A DNA stretch of 64,000 nucleotides, from NCBI RefSeq assembly GCF_024612015.1, contig NZ_CP102512.1, positions 4,340,001 to 4,404,000 of the forward strand, given 5' to 3'. The stretch comes from Streptomyces sp. CA-210063. GTDB taxonomy: Bacteria > Actinomycetota > Actinomycetes > Streptomycetales > Streptomycetaceae. Below are positions 27,939 through 36,241 of the stretch, one piece after another. Numbering within the stretch: the stretch's first letter is position 1; each line of letters begins with the position of its first letter. The notes under the pieces were generated by a model. It made no database searches. It was not told where the DNA came from and worked only from the letters and a program-made list of their open reading frames with translations. Position numbers and translations under genes: made by a program.

Positions 27939-29183
27939 ATGAGCGATACAGCGGAGCAGACGGCGGAAGAGGCACACGGGCGGACGGCCTCCGAGGCCGG
28001 GCGACCGGCGGCGGAGGCCGGGGAACCGACGGCGGAGGAGTCCGCGGCGCTGCTGCGCTACGAGCGGCGGCGGGTCGCCCATCGGGCGGCCGGGCGGGTG
28101 CTGTCGCGGACGAGTGCGCTGGCGACGATCCGGGAGCGGCTGGCGCTGCTGGACGCGGCCGGGGACGTGTACGACCTGGACGAGTCGGCGGACGTCTACG
28201 GCAACGGGGTCGTCGAGGCGCTGGAGAAGCGGACCGCCGCGCTGCTCGGCATGGAGGCCGCCGCGTTCTTCCCCACCGGCACGATGGCCCAGCAGGTGGC
28301 GCTGCGCTGCTGGGCGGGCCGCACCGGGAACCCCACGGTCGCCCTGCATGCCCTCGCCCACCCCGAGATGCACGAACGGTATGCGTTCAGCCAGGTCAGC
28401 GGGTTGCGGCCGGTCCGGCTGACGAGCGAGCCACGGATGCCGACCGCCGACGAAGTGCGCGGCTTCGACGAGCCCTTCGGGACGCTGATGCTCGAACTGC
28501 CCCTGAGGGAGGCCGGTTTCGTGCTCCCCTCCTGGGAGGAGCTGACCGAGGCCGTCGAGGCGGCACGCGAGCGGGACGCGGTGGTCCACTTCGACGGGGC
28601 CCGCCTGTGGGAGTCCACGACCCACTTCGGCCGTCCCCTGGACGAGATCGCGGGCCTCGCCGACAGCGTCTACGTGTCGTTCTACAAGTCCCTCGACGCC
28701 TTCGCCGGTGCCGCGATCGCCGGCCCCAGGACGCTCGTCGACGAGGCGAAGGCCTGGCGGCACCGATACGGCGGCCAGCTCTTCCACCAGTTCCCCACCG
28801 TCCTGTCGGCCCTCCTCGGGCTGGAGCGGGAGCTGCCCCGGCTGCCGGAATACGTGCGCCACGCGCGCGTGGTCGCCGCCGCGCTGCGGGAGGGGTTCGC
28901 GGCGGCGGGGGTGCCGTGGTCCCGCGTGCACCCCGAGGAGCCGCACACCAACGAGTTCCAGGTCTGGCTGCCGTACGACGTGGATGTCGTCGCGGAGGCC
29001 TCGGTCCGGCAGGGGGAGCAGACGGACGCGCTGCTCTTCGCCCGCTCCTGGGACCGGGGCGGGCCCGGGCTGGCCGTCACGGAGGTCGAGGTGCGGGCCG
29101 CTGCGCTGGAGTGGACGGCGGAGGACGTGCGGCGGGCGGTCGGGGACTTCGTGGCGCTGGTGGAGAAGGTCACCGGGGAGTAG
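27939..29183 (+). CDS. PLP-dependent threonine aldolase-like (beta-eliminating lyase) enzyme
   Basis: 414 residues. Fold-type I aminotransferase-like enzyme with VYGNGVVEALEKRTAALLGM, FPTGTMAQQVAL, the PLP-ring Asp in VVHFDGARLWE and the Schiff-base Lys250 in SVYVSFYKSLDAFAG. Family members cleave threonine or related beta-hydroxy amino acids to glycine and an aldehyde. A 35-residue acidic N-terminal extension precedes the conserved part. It is monocistronic and divergent from the cofactor operon. Confidence 0.8.
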   Translation: MSDTAEQTAEEAHGRTASEAGRPAAEAGEPTAEESAALLRYERRRVAHRAAGRVLSRTSALATIRERLALLDAAGDVYDLDESADVYGNGVVEALEKRTAALLGMEAAAFFPTGTMAQQVALRCWAGRTGNPTVALHALAHPEMHERYAFSQVSGLRPVRLTSEPRMPTADEVRGFDEPFGTLMLELPLREAGFVLPSWEELTEAVEAARERDAVVHFDGARLWESTTHFGRPLDEIAGLADSVYVSFYKSLDAFAGAAIAGPRTLVDEAKAWRHRYGGQLFHQFPTVLSALLGLERELPRLPEYVRHARVVAAALREGFAAAGVPWSRVHPEEPHTNEFQVWLPYDVDVVAEASVRQGEQTDALLFARSWDRGGPGLAVTEVEVRAAALEWTAEDVRRAVGDFVALVEKVTGE

Positions 29184-29284
29184 GCCGACAAGCGGACGGG
29201 GACCGGGCGAATCGGCTGCCCGGTGGTGAGCGGGGCTGTGATCCGGGCGGGGGTGTTGTCAGTGGTCGAGTGCACCATGGGGTC

Positions 29285-29660
29285 ATGGGCGTGCGCGTCG
29301 ACATCACCGGACTGCGGCGGGAGAGGCCGGTCGTCGCGCCCTCGCCTGGCGGACGACGTTCTCGGACCTGTTCATGCCGTTCGCCGGGATCCCGGGCCGG
29401 GACCCGCTTCCGGGCGCGGCGCTCGCCGACGACCTGGATCTGCTGGACAAGCTGACGGACGACCAGTTCGCCGACGCCGGGCCGGAGTTCGTCCGCACTC
29501 CCGGGTACGAATCGCGAAAGCGCGACGCGCTGTCCGATCCGGAGACGCGCCTACGCGCCCCGGACCTGGCCGCCGCGCGCGGGTCACAGCAACTGCGGTT
29601 CGCCCGGCGGCTGCCGGCGGACCCCTCCCGGTGTGCGGGCCTGGCTGCGGCTCAGGGCTG
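29285..29660 (+). pseudogene. Decayed ArsR-type (DUF5937-like) regulator
   Basis: An ATG at 29285 opens MGVRVDITGLRRERPVVAPS, the N-terminus of a streptomycete ArsR/DUF5937 regulator family as I recall it. It is then joined out of frame, at about 29346, to WRTTFSDLFMPFAGIPG and DLDLLDKLTDDQF from the middle of the same family, with roughly 50-60 residues missing. After AARGSQQLRF a second frameshift is needed to read VRAWLRLR, and the rest, including the helix-turn-helix, is absent. The end overlaps the 3' end of the response-regulator gene. An intact small gene is less likely because the pieces need two frame changes. Confidence 0.6.
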
Positions 29661-30323
29661 TCCCCCGGCCCGTACCAGCCCCGTCTCGTACGCCAGGACG
29701 ACCACCTGGACGCGGTCGCGCAGGCCCAGCTTGGTGAGAATGCGGCCGACGTGGGTCTTGACCGTGGCCTCGGAGAGGACGAGGCGAGCGGCGATCTCGC
29801 CGTTGGAGAGGCCCTGGGCGACGAGGATCATGACCTCGCGCTCCCGTTCGGTGAGCCGTTCCAGCTCCTTGTGCCGGGGTTCCGTGCCGGTGCTCGGGAG
29901 CATCGGGGCGAACCGGTCGAGGAGGCGCCGGGTGGTGGAGGGCGCGACCACGGCGTCGCCGCTGTGCACGGAACGGATCGCGGCCAGCAACTCGCCGGGC
30001 GGCACGTCCTTGAGCATGAAGCCGGAGGCCCCGGCCTTCAGCCCGGAGAAGGCGTACTCGTCGAGGTCGAAGGTGGTCAGGATGAGCACCTTCGGCGGGT
30101 TCGGGTCCGCGCAGATGCGGCGGGTGGCCTCGACGCCGTCCAGCTTCGGCATGCGGACGTCCATGAGGACCACGTCCACCTCGGTCGACCGCACCACCTG
30201 GAGGGCCTCGACGCCGTCGCCCGCCTCCGCCACGACCTCCATGTCCGGCTGGGCCGCCAGCACCATCCGGAACCCGGTGCGCAGCAGCACCTGGTCGTCG
30301 ACGAGCATTACGCGGATCGCCAT
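29652..30323 (-). CDS. NarL/FixJ-type response regulator
   Basis: 223 residues. The receiver domain has the DD pair (9-10), phospho-acceptor Asp55 in VVLMDVRMP and a Lys in FMLKDVPP. A C-terminal LuxR helix-turn-helix follows (LTEREREVMILVAQGLSNGE, LVLSEATVKTHVGRILTKL). It is downstream of and co-directional with its kinase, 51 bases apart. Targets are unknown; no obvious effector gene is adjacent. Confidence 0.92.
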   Translation of the reverse strand: MAIRVMLVDDQVLLRTGFRMVLAAQPDMEVVAEAGDGVEALQVVRSTEVDVVLMDVRMPKLDGVEATRRICADPNPPKVLILTTFDLDEYAFSGLKAGASGFMLKDVPPGELLAAIRSVHSGDAVVAPSTTRRLLDRFAPMLPSTGTEPRHKELERLTEREREVMILVAQGLSNGEIAARLVLSEATVKTHVGRILTKLGLRDRVQVVVLAYETGLVRAGGQP

Positions 30324-30374
30324 CGGGGTCCTCTTCCGTGTCCGTTACAGGTGTCAGCGTCTGGCATGGCCGTG

Positions 30375-31577
30375 TCAGTGTGCGGGCTTCAGGGGCAACA
30401 GCGCGCTGATCCGGAAGCCACCGCCGGGGCGGGGACCCGCGTCCAGCGTGCCGCCGACCATACCGACGCGTTCGCGCATACCGATCAGCCCGTGCCCCTG
30501 ACCGTCGGCGCCGCCCTCCTCGTACAGCTCGTGGGGAGCGCCCTTGCCGTCGTCCTCGACGAGCAGGCCGAGGCCGTCGTCGAAGTAGACCAGCCGGACG
30601 CTCGCACCGGCGTTCGGGCCGCCGTGTTTACGGGTGTTGGTGAGGGCCTCCTGGACGATGCGGTACGCCGTCAGCTCCACACCGCTGGGCAACGGGCGCG
30701 GGGTGCCCTCGATCTCGAAGTCGACGGGGAGGCCGGCCGTACGGCACTGCTCGACGAGGTCGTCGATCTGTTCGACGTCGGGCTGCGGGACGTACTCGCC
30801 GACCTCCTGGTGCTCGCCCGTGCGCAGCACGCCGAGCAGGCGGCGCATCTCGGCGAGGGCCTGGCGGCCGGTGGAGGAGATGGTCTCCAGGGCCTTCTTC
30901 GCCTGGTCGGGGGCGGCGTCGAGGACGTACGCGGCGCCGTCGGCCTGGACGACCATCACGGAGACGTTGTGCGCGACGACGTCGTGCAGCTCACGGGCGA
31001 TCCGGGCGCGCTCGGCGGCGACGGCGACCTTGGCCTGCGCCTCGCGCTCCTTCTCCAGCCGGGCGGCACGCTCCTCCAGCTGGGCGAAGTACGCGCGGCG
31101 GGTGCGCAGCGAGTCGCCGAGCACCCAGGCCAGCGCGAACGGGACGGTCAGGACGACCGCGAGCACCGCGTTGCCCAGCGTGCTCGTCTGTTCCTCGGTC
31201 CAGCGCAGCTGCGCCAGCGACGCCGCGCAGAGGCCGCCGCCGAGGGCGAACCAGGAGGCCCAGCGGGCGCCGTTCGCCGCGACCGTGTAGATGACCACCA
31301 GCATCGCGAAGTCGGCCGGGATTCTCGGCACGTCGAGGATCAGCTGCGCGAAGCCCGCCGCGGCGGCCAGCATCAGCGTCTTCTCGGGCATGCGGCGCCG
31401 CAGGGCGATCGACAGGCAGAGCGCCAGTGTGATCACGGCGAACGCGGTCTCGTTCACGTCCGTCGCGTAGTCCGGGTCGATCGTTCCGCCCACCACGGTC
31501 ATCCCGAGCAGGACGACGGCCCAGAAGCTGTCGACCCATGTCGGGTGCCGGCGGAGGAAATCATAGAGGCGCTGCAC
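30375..31577 (-). CDS. Membrane sensor histidine kinase (HisKA_3 type)
   Basis: 400 residues. Five or six predicted transmembrane helices in the first 155 residues form a compact membrane sensor without a large extracytoplasmic domain. A coiled linker (165-190) precedes the HisKA_3 dimerisation motif ARIARELHDVVAHNVSVMVV with His198 and a HATPase (ALTNTRKHG, VEDDGKGAP, GHGLIGMRERV). It partners the downstream LuxR-type regulator. The GTG start lies 7 bases after TACGCT, suggesting leaderless initiation. Confidence 0.92.
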   Translation of the reverse strand: MQRLYDFLRRHPTWVDSFWAVVLLGMTVVGGTIDPDYATDVNETAFAVITLALCLSIALRRRMPEKTLMLAAAAGFAQLILDVPRIPADFAMLVVIYTVAANGARWASWFALGGGLCAASLAQLRWTEEQTSTLGNAVLAVVLTVPFALAWVLGDSLRTRRAYFAQLEERAARLEKEREAQAKVAVAAERARIARELHDVVAHNVSVMVVQADGAAYVLDAAPDQAKKALETISSTGRQALAEMRRLLGVLRTGEHQEVGEYVPQPDVEQIDDLVEQCRTAGLPVDFEIEGTPRPLPSGVELTAYRIVQEALTNTRKHGGPNAGASVRLVYFDDGLGLLVEDDGKGAPHELYEEGGADGQGHGLIGMRERVGMVGGTLDAGPRPGGGFRISALLPLKPAH

Positions 31578-31683
31578 GTAACCCAGCGTAGGGAAGTGCG
31601 GAGTGTGCCGGGGTCAACCGGAGGGTCGATCCGTGACCGGGCCACGTACTCCCCAAGGTGGAGGTCGGGTTACCTGTTCCGCT

Positions 31684-31695
31684 TAGCCTGGCGCT
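31684..31695 (+). promoter_or_regulatory. Leaderless -10 element of the DUF185 methyltransferase gene
   Basis: TAGCCT (31684-31689) is followed by 6 bases and the GTG at 31696, with no Shine-Dalgarno sequence. It argues that translation starts before, not inside, the hairpin repeat at 31733-31819. Confidence 0.5.
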
Positions 31696-32790
31696 GTGAC
31701 GGATCGCCTACGAACTCGGGAGGGCGGATTGGTTTGCGGCTGCGGGTCGTGTGGGGCTTGTCGCGCCCACGCGGCGGAGCCGCACATGTCAGAGCCCCGC
31801 GCCCCCAAGAGGGCGCGGCCCTGGCGGGCGGCGGTCGAGGAGGCGCTGTACGGGCCTGAGGGCTTCTACCTGCGGCCTGAAGGGCCCGCCGGGCATTTTC
31901 GGACCTCCGTGCACGCGTCGCCGATCTTCGCCTCCGCCGTGGCCCGGCTGCTGTGTCGGGTGGATGAGGCACTGGGGCGGCCCGGCGAGCTGGGGTTCGT
32001 GGACATGGGGGCCGGGCGCGGCGAGCTGGTGAGTGGGGTGCTGGCCGCGCTGCCCTTGGATGTGGCGGAGCGCACGCGCGCGTACGCCGTCGAGCCGGCC
32101 GACCGGCCACCCGCTCTCGATCACCGCATCGAGTGGCTCGCCGAGCCGCCCAAGGGGATCTCCGGGCTGCTGTTCGCCAATGAGTGGCTGGACAACGTGC
32201 CCGTGGAGGTCGTCGAGGTGGACGCGGCGGGGGTGGCGCGTGTGGTTCTCGTACGGGAGGACGGGAGTGAGCGGCTCGGGGAGGCCGTCGGCGGGGAGGA
32301 GGCGGAGTGGCTGGCCCGGTGGTGGCCGCTGGACCCGGAGGAGGGGCTGCGGGCCGAGGTCGGGCTGCCCCGGGACCGCGCGTGGGCCGAGGCCGTGGCG
32401 GCCGTCGAGCGGGGGCTCGCCGTCGCCGTCGACTACGCGCACCTCGCCGGTGCCCGGCCGCCCTTCGGGACGCTCACGGGGTTCCGGGAGGGGCGGGAGA
32501 CCACGCCGGTCCCGGACGGGTCGTGCGACATCACCGCGCATGTGGCGCTGGACGCGTGCGCGCTGCCGGGGGCACGGCTGCTGACCCAGCGGGACGCCCT
32601 GCGCGCCCTGGGGGTCTTGGGCGCCCGCCCGCCGCTCTCCCTGGCGACCACCGACCCGGCGGCGTACGTACGGGCCCTCACGGCCGCGGGCGAGGCCGCC
32701 GAACTGACCGCGCCGGGCGGACTGGGCGACTTCGGGTGGCTGGTGCAGCCGGTCGGAATTCCGGACCCACTGCTCGACCAGGGAGTGTGA
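31696..32790 (+). CDS. DUF185/MidA-family SAM-dependent methyltransferase
   Basis: 364 residues from GTG 31696. Family motifs run in order: [29 protein letters not shown], the SAM loop [11 protein letters not shown] (101-111), [12 protein letters not shown] (161-172), [31 protein letters not shown] and [12 protein letters not shown]. This is the DUF185 family of mitochondrial NDUFAF7, which methylates the NuoD-homologous complex I subunit NDUFS2. The neighbouring convergent gene is an orphan NuoD. Residues about 13-41 are encoded by an intergenic hairpin repeat. An alternative start at ATG 31786 would drop the first 30 residues but still lies in the repeat. Confidence 0.8.
   Translation: MTDRLRTREGGLVCGCGSCGACRAHAAEPHMSEPRAPKRARPWRAAVEEALYGPEGFYLRPEGPAGHFRTSVHASPIFASAVARLLCRVDEALGRPGELGFVDMGAGRGELVSGVLAALPLDVAERTRAYAVEPADRPPALDHRIEWLAEPPKGISGLLFANEWLDNVPVEVVEVDAAGVARVVLVREDGSERLGEAVGGEEAEWLARWWPLDPEEGLRAEVGLPRDRAWAEAVAAVERGLAVAVDYAHLAGARPPFGTLTGFREGRETTPVPDGSCDITAHVALDACALPGARLLTQRDALRALGVLGARPPLSLATTDPAAYVRALTAAGEAAELTAPGGLGDFGWLVQPVGIPDPLLDQGV
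31733..31819. repeat. Intergenic hairpin repeat, family A2, embedded in the methyltransferase 5' end
   Basis: TGCGGCTGCGGGT, CGCGCCCACGCGGCGGAGCC, GCACAT and GCCCCGCGCCCC-loop-GGGCGCGG match almost base for base a non-coding copy at 55575-55665. Here it is in frame and overlaps the start region of a conserved gene. Confidence 0.75.
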
Positions 32791-32868
32791 TTTTCCGACC
32801 CACCTGCGCGACCCGGCCGGCCCGTACGCCTTGCCGATCCACTTAGGGCTGCTCGTGACCGCCTGTCG

Positions 32869-34029
32869 CTACTTGTCGATGTCTCCCACCACGAAGAACA
32901 GCGACCCCAGGATCGCCACCATGTCGGCCACCAGCGTGCCCGGGAGCAGTTCGGTGAGGGCCTGGATGTTGTTGTACGAGGCGGAGCGGAGCTTGAGGCG
33001 GTAGGGAGTCTTCTCGCCCTTGCTGACGAGGTAGTAGCCGTTGATGCCGAGGGGGTTCTCGGTCCAGGCGTAGGTGTGGCCCTCAGGGGCCTTGAGGACC
33101 TTGGGGAGGCGCTGGTTGATGGGGCCGGGCGGGAGTTCGGCGAGGCGGTCGAGGCAGGCGTCGGCGAGGGCGAGGGAGTTGTGGGTCTGCTCCAGCAGGC
33201 ACTCGAAGCGGGCGAGGCAGTCTCCCTGGTCGCGCGTGACGACCTCGAGGACGTCCTGGAGTTCGCCGTACGCGAGGTAGGGCTCGTCGCGCCGCAGGTC
33301 GAAGTCGACGCCGGAGGCGCGGGCGATGGGCCCGCTCACCCCGTACGCGTGCACGGTCTCCGGCGCGAGGACGCCCACGTCGCGCGTACGGCCCCGGAAG
33401 ATCTCGTTGCCGAGGACCAGGTCGTCGAAGACGTCCATGCGGGAGCGGACGTCCGCGACGGCGGCACGCGCGCGGGAAGGCCAGCCCGCCGGGAGGTCCT
33501 CCTTGAGGCCTCCGACGCGGTTGAACATGTAGTGCATACGCCCGCCGGAGATCTCCTCCATGACGGTCTGGAGCTCCTCGCGCTCCCGGAACGCGTAGAA
33601 GACCGGGGTGATGCCGCCGAGCTCCAGCGGGTACGAGCCGAGGAACATCAGGTGGTTCAGGACCCGGTTCAGCTCGGCGAGGAGCGTGCGCATCCAGACC
33701 GCGCGCTCGGGCACCTCCATGCCGAGCATGCGTTCGACGCCGAGGACGACGCCGAGTTCGTTGGAGAAGGCGGAGAGCCAGTCGTGGCGGTTGGCGAGCA
33801 TGATGATCTGGCGGTAGTCGCGCGCCTCGAAGAGCTTCTCCGCGCCCCGGTGCATATAGCCGATGACCGGCTCGGCGTGCTGGATCCGCTCGCCGTCGAG
33901 GACGAGCCGCAGCCGCAGTACCCCGTGCGTGGACGGATGCTGCGGGCCGATGTTGAGCACCATGTCCGTGCTCTCGGCGGCACCGCCGATACCGACCGTC
34001 GTCTCTCGGGTCTCCGTCGGGGGAGTCAT
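32869..34029 (-). CDS. nuoD: Orphan NADH-quinone oxidoreductase subunit D paralogue
   Basis: 386 residues aligning end to end with NuoD (49-kDa subunit): [32 protein letters not shown]-like [50 protein letters not shown] and a C-terminal [18 protein letters not shown]. No other nuo gene is nearby. At the position of the conserved quinone-binding tyrosine (RLDY in other NuoD) it has Trp84 (RHDWLSAF). The HRGAEK motif (His60-Arg61) is kept. The ATG has CAGACT 6 bases upstream. It faces a DUF185 methyltransferase gene 78 bases away. Its physiological partner complex cannot be read from here. Confidence 0.88.
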   Translation of the reverse strand: MTPPTETRETTVGIGGAAESTDMVLNIGPQHPSTHGVLRLRLVLDGERIQHAEPVIGYMHRGAEKLFEARDYRQIIMLANRHDWLSAFSNELGVVLGVERMLGMEVPERAVWMRTLLAELNRVLNHLMFLGSYPLELGGITPVFYAFREREELQTVMEEISGGRMHYMFNRVGGLKEDLPAGWPSRARAAVADVRSRMDVFDDLVLGNEIFRGRTRDVGVLAPETVHAYGVSGPIARASGVDFDLRRDEPYLAYGELQDVLEVVTRDQGDCLARFECLLEQTHNSLALADACLDRLAELPPGPINQRLPKVLKAPEGHTYAWTENPLGINGYYLVSKGEKTPYRLKLRSASYNNIQALTELLPGTLVADMVAILGSLFFVVGDIDK

Positions 34030-34060
34030 GGACACAGTCTGTCGTACGTACGCTGGCGGA

Positions 34061-34567
34061 ATGGAGACGGGGACCTTGGAAGACGGCGCCGAGCGCGCGG
34101 AGGGCGAGCCGGTCTGGACCGGACTGCCGCCCGGGCTGTTGCGGATGCGACGGCTGTTGCTGGTGGTGTGGCTGGGGCCGATCACGGTCGGTACGGCCGT
34201 GCTGCCCGCCTGGCTGGCCGGGCCCGCGTGGGCGGCCTTCGCGCTGCTGCCGCTGGGCCTGCTGCTGTGGGGCTGGCCCATGCTGGGCCGCAACTGGCGC
34301 TCGTGGCGGTACGCCGAACGGGCCGACGACCTGCTGATCAGCCGGGGCGTGCTCTGGCAGGAGGAGACCGTCGTGCCGTACGGGCGCATGCAGCTGGTCG
34401 AGGTGACCTCCGGGCCCGTCGAGCGCCACTTCGGCCTGGCGAGCGTGCAGCTCCACACGGCCGCGGCCGCCACGGACGCGCGCATCCCGGGCCTCGACCC
34501 CGCCGAGGCCGAACGCCTCCGCGACCACCTGACCCAGCTGGGCGAGGCCCGATCGGCAGGGCTGTGA
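34061..34567 (+). CDS. PH-domain membrane protein (YdbS-like)
   Basis: 168 residues. Two transmembrane helices (about 28-75) precede a bacterial PH domain (bPH_2: [48 protein letters not shown]). The ATG is 6 bases after TACGCT, a leaderless layout, only 31 bases from the divergent nuoD start. It overlaps the next gene by 4 bases (GTGA). Such pairs resemble Bacillus YdbS/YdbT; the biochemical function is unknown. Confidence 0.8.
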   Translation: METGTLEDGAERAEGEPVWTGLPPGLLRMRRLLLVVWLGPITVGTAVLPAWLAGPAWAAFALLPLGLLLWGWPMLGRNWRSWRYAERADDLLISRGVLWQEETVVPYGRMQLVEVTSGPVERHFGLASVQLHTAAAATDARIPGLDPAEAERLRDHLTQLGEARSAGL

Positions 34568-36168
34568 CGGTGCCGACACGCGACGCGGACGACGCGGTAG
34601 GGGCGGAGAGGCCGGGCGCCGGGGCTGGGCGGGAGGGGAGGTCCGGGCCGGGGCTGGGCACGGGGGCCGAGCCGGGGCAGGTGAGTGGGCCGGGCGGGAA
34701 ACCGGGGCCCGAGACCACGACCGAGCCACAGGGCGGGCTGGGCCAGGCGCCGGAGCCCGAGGCCGTGGATGCGGGTGCGGGTGCGGGTGGGCCCGGCGAG
34801 GCGCCGGAGTCCGAGACCGAGGGCGGGCCCGGCGAGGCGCCGGGGTCAGGGGCCGAAGGTGGGCCCGGTGCGAAGCCCGTCGTCGAGCATCGGCTGCATC
34901 CGGTGACGCCCTTGCGGCGGGCCTGGGCGCCGGTGGCCGTGCTGATCGGGTGGGCCGTGCACGATCCGGACGGGACGCAGCGGCAGCTCATGCGGCTCGA
35001 CACGACGACCCTCCTGATCGGGCTCGCGGTGTTCGTCCCGGCCGCCGCCCTGTACGGCTTCCTGACCTGGTGGTTCACCCACTTCGCGGTGACCGGGAGC
35101 GAACTGCGCATCCGTACCGGCCTGTTGTTCCGCCGTACCGCCCACATCCGCCTGGAACGCATTCAGGCCGTCGACGTCACTCGCCCGCTGCTGGCCCGGA
35201 TCGCGGGCGTCGCCAAGCTCAGACTCGACGTCGTGGGCACGGACAAGAAGGACGAGCTGGCCTACCTCGGCGAGGCCTACGCCCGCTCCCTGCGGGCCGA
35301 ACTCCTCGCCCGCGCCGCCGGTTTCGCGCCCGAGACCGCGCACGAGGTCGGCGAGGCGCCCGTACGGCAGCTGCTGAAGGTCCCGGCGGGTGTGCTGGCC
35401 GTGTCGCTGTTGCTGACGGGCGCCACCTGGGGGACTTTGATCGGCGCGGTCGTGGTGCCGTCCGTGCTGTGGTTCGCGACGGAGAGCGTGTGGACCGTCC
35501 TCGCGACCGGGCTGCCGTTGCTCGGCGCGGCCGGGGCGAGCAGTGTGGGGCGGTTCGTCGGCGAGTACGACTGGACGGTCGGCGAGTCCCCCGACGGGCT
35601 CCGCATCGACCACGGGCTCCTCGACCGGGCGCACGAGACGGTGCCGCCCGGTCGCGTGCAGACCGTACGCGTCATCGAGCCGCTGCTGTGGCGGCGCCGC
35701 GGCTGGGTGCGGGTCGAGCTGGACGTGGCCGGATCCTCGAACTCCGTCCTGATACCGGTCGCGCCGCGCGAGGTGGCCGAGTCGGTGATAGCGCGTGTGC
35801 TGCCTGGGGTGAGCGTGCCGGACGCGACGGCCCTCGTACGGCCGCCCGGGCGGGCGCGGTGGTGCGTGCCGTTGTGGTGGCGGGGGTACGGGCTGGCCGT
35901 CGACGACACCGTGTTCGCCGCGCGGAAGGGGTTGTTGCGGCGCCGGCTCGATCTCGTGCCGCATGCGAAGGTACAGAGCGTACGGCTGTCGCAGGGGCCC
36001 TGGGAGCGGTACAAGGGGCTCGCCGACGTGCACGTCGACACCGGCGCCAACAAGACCGTGACCGCGCGGCTGCGTGATGCGGCCGAGGCGGCGGAGCTGC
36101 TGCGGGCGCAGGCGGAGCGGTCGCGGACGGGGCGACGGGAGGCTCGGCCGGATCGGTGGATGGCGTAG
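34564..36168 (+). CDS. Multi-PH-domain membrane protein (YdbT-like)
   Basis: 534 residues. A 110-residue disordered Gly/Pro/Glu-rich N-terminus holds repeated [17 protein letters not shown] units. Two transmembrane pairs (about 150-180 and 275-325) separate bPH_2 modules: [40 protein letters not shown] and [24 protein letters not shown] overlap with the YdbS-like gene implies coupled translation and a complex. An antisense frame of similar length is a GC artefact. No function is assigned. Confidence 0.8.
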   Translation: MTVPTRDADDAVGAERPGAGAGREGRSGPGLGTGAEPGQVSGPGGKPGPETTTEPQGGLGQAPEPEAVDAGAGAGGPGEAPESETEGGPGEAPGSGAEGGPGAKPVVEHRLHPVTPLRRAWAPVAVLIGWAVHDPDGTQRQLMRLDTTTLLIGLAVFVPAAALYGFLTWWFTHFAVTGSELRIRTGLLFRRTAHIRLERIQAVDVTRPLLARIAGVAKLRLDVVGTDKKDELAYLGEAYARSLRAELLARAAGFAPETAHEVGEAPVRQLLKVPAGVLAVSLLLTGATWGTLIGAVVVPSVLWFATESVWTVLATGLPLLGAAGASSVGRFVGEYDWTVGESPDGLRIDHGLLDRAHETVPPGRVQTVRVIEPLLWRRRGWVRVELDVAGSSNSVLIPVAPREVAESVIARVLPGVSVPDATALVRPPGRARWCVPLWWRGYGLAVDDTVFAARKGLLRRRLDLVPHAKVQSVRLSQGPWERYKGLADVHVDTGANKTVTARLRDAAEAAELLRAQAERSRTGRREARPDRWMA

Positions 36169-36200
36169 GCCAGGCCCCCAGCGGCAGGGCTGCCAGCGGC

Positions 36201-36234
36201 GGCTGCCCGCGGCCAGGTGAGGCCACGGGCAGCC
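36201..36234. terminator. Bidirectional hairpin between converging genes
   Basis: GGCTGCCCGCGGCC and GGCCACGGGCAGCC pair around an AGGTGA loop (13 of 14 pairs). It lies between the stops of the PH-domain gene and the low-complexity membrane-protein gene. Confidence 0.75.
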
Positions 36235-36241
36235 ACAACGG

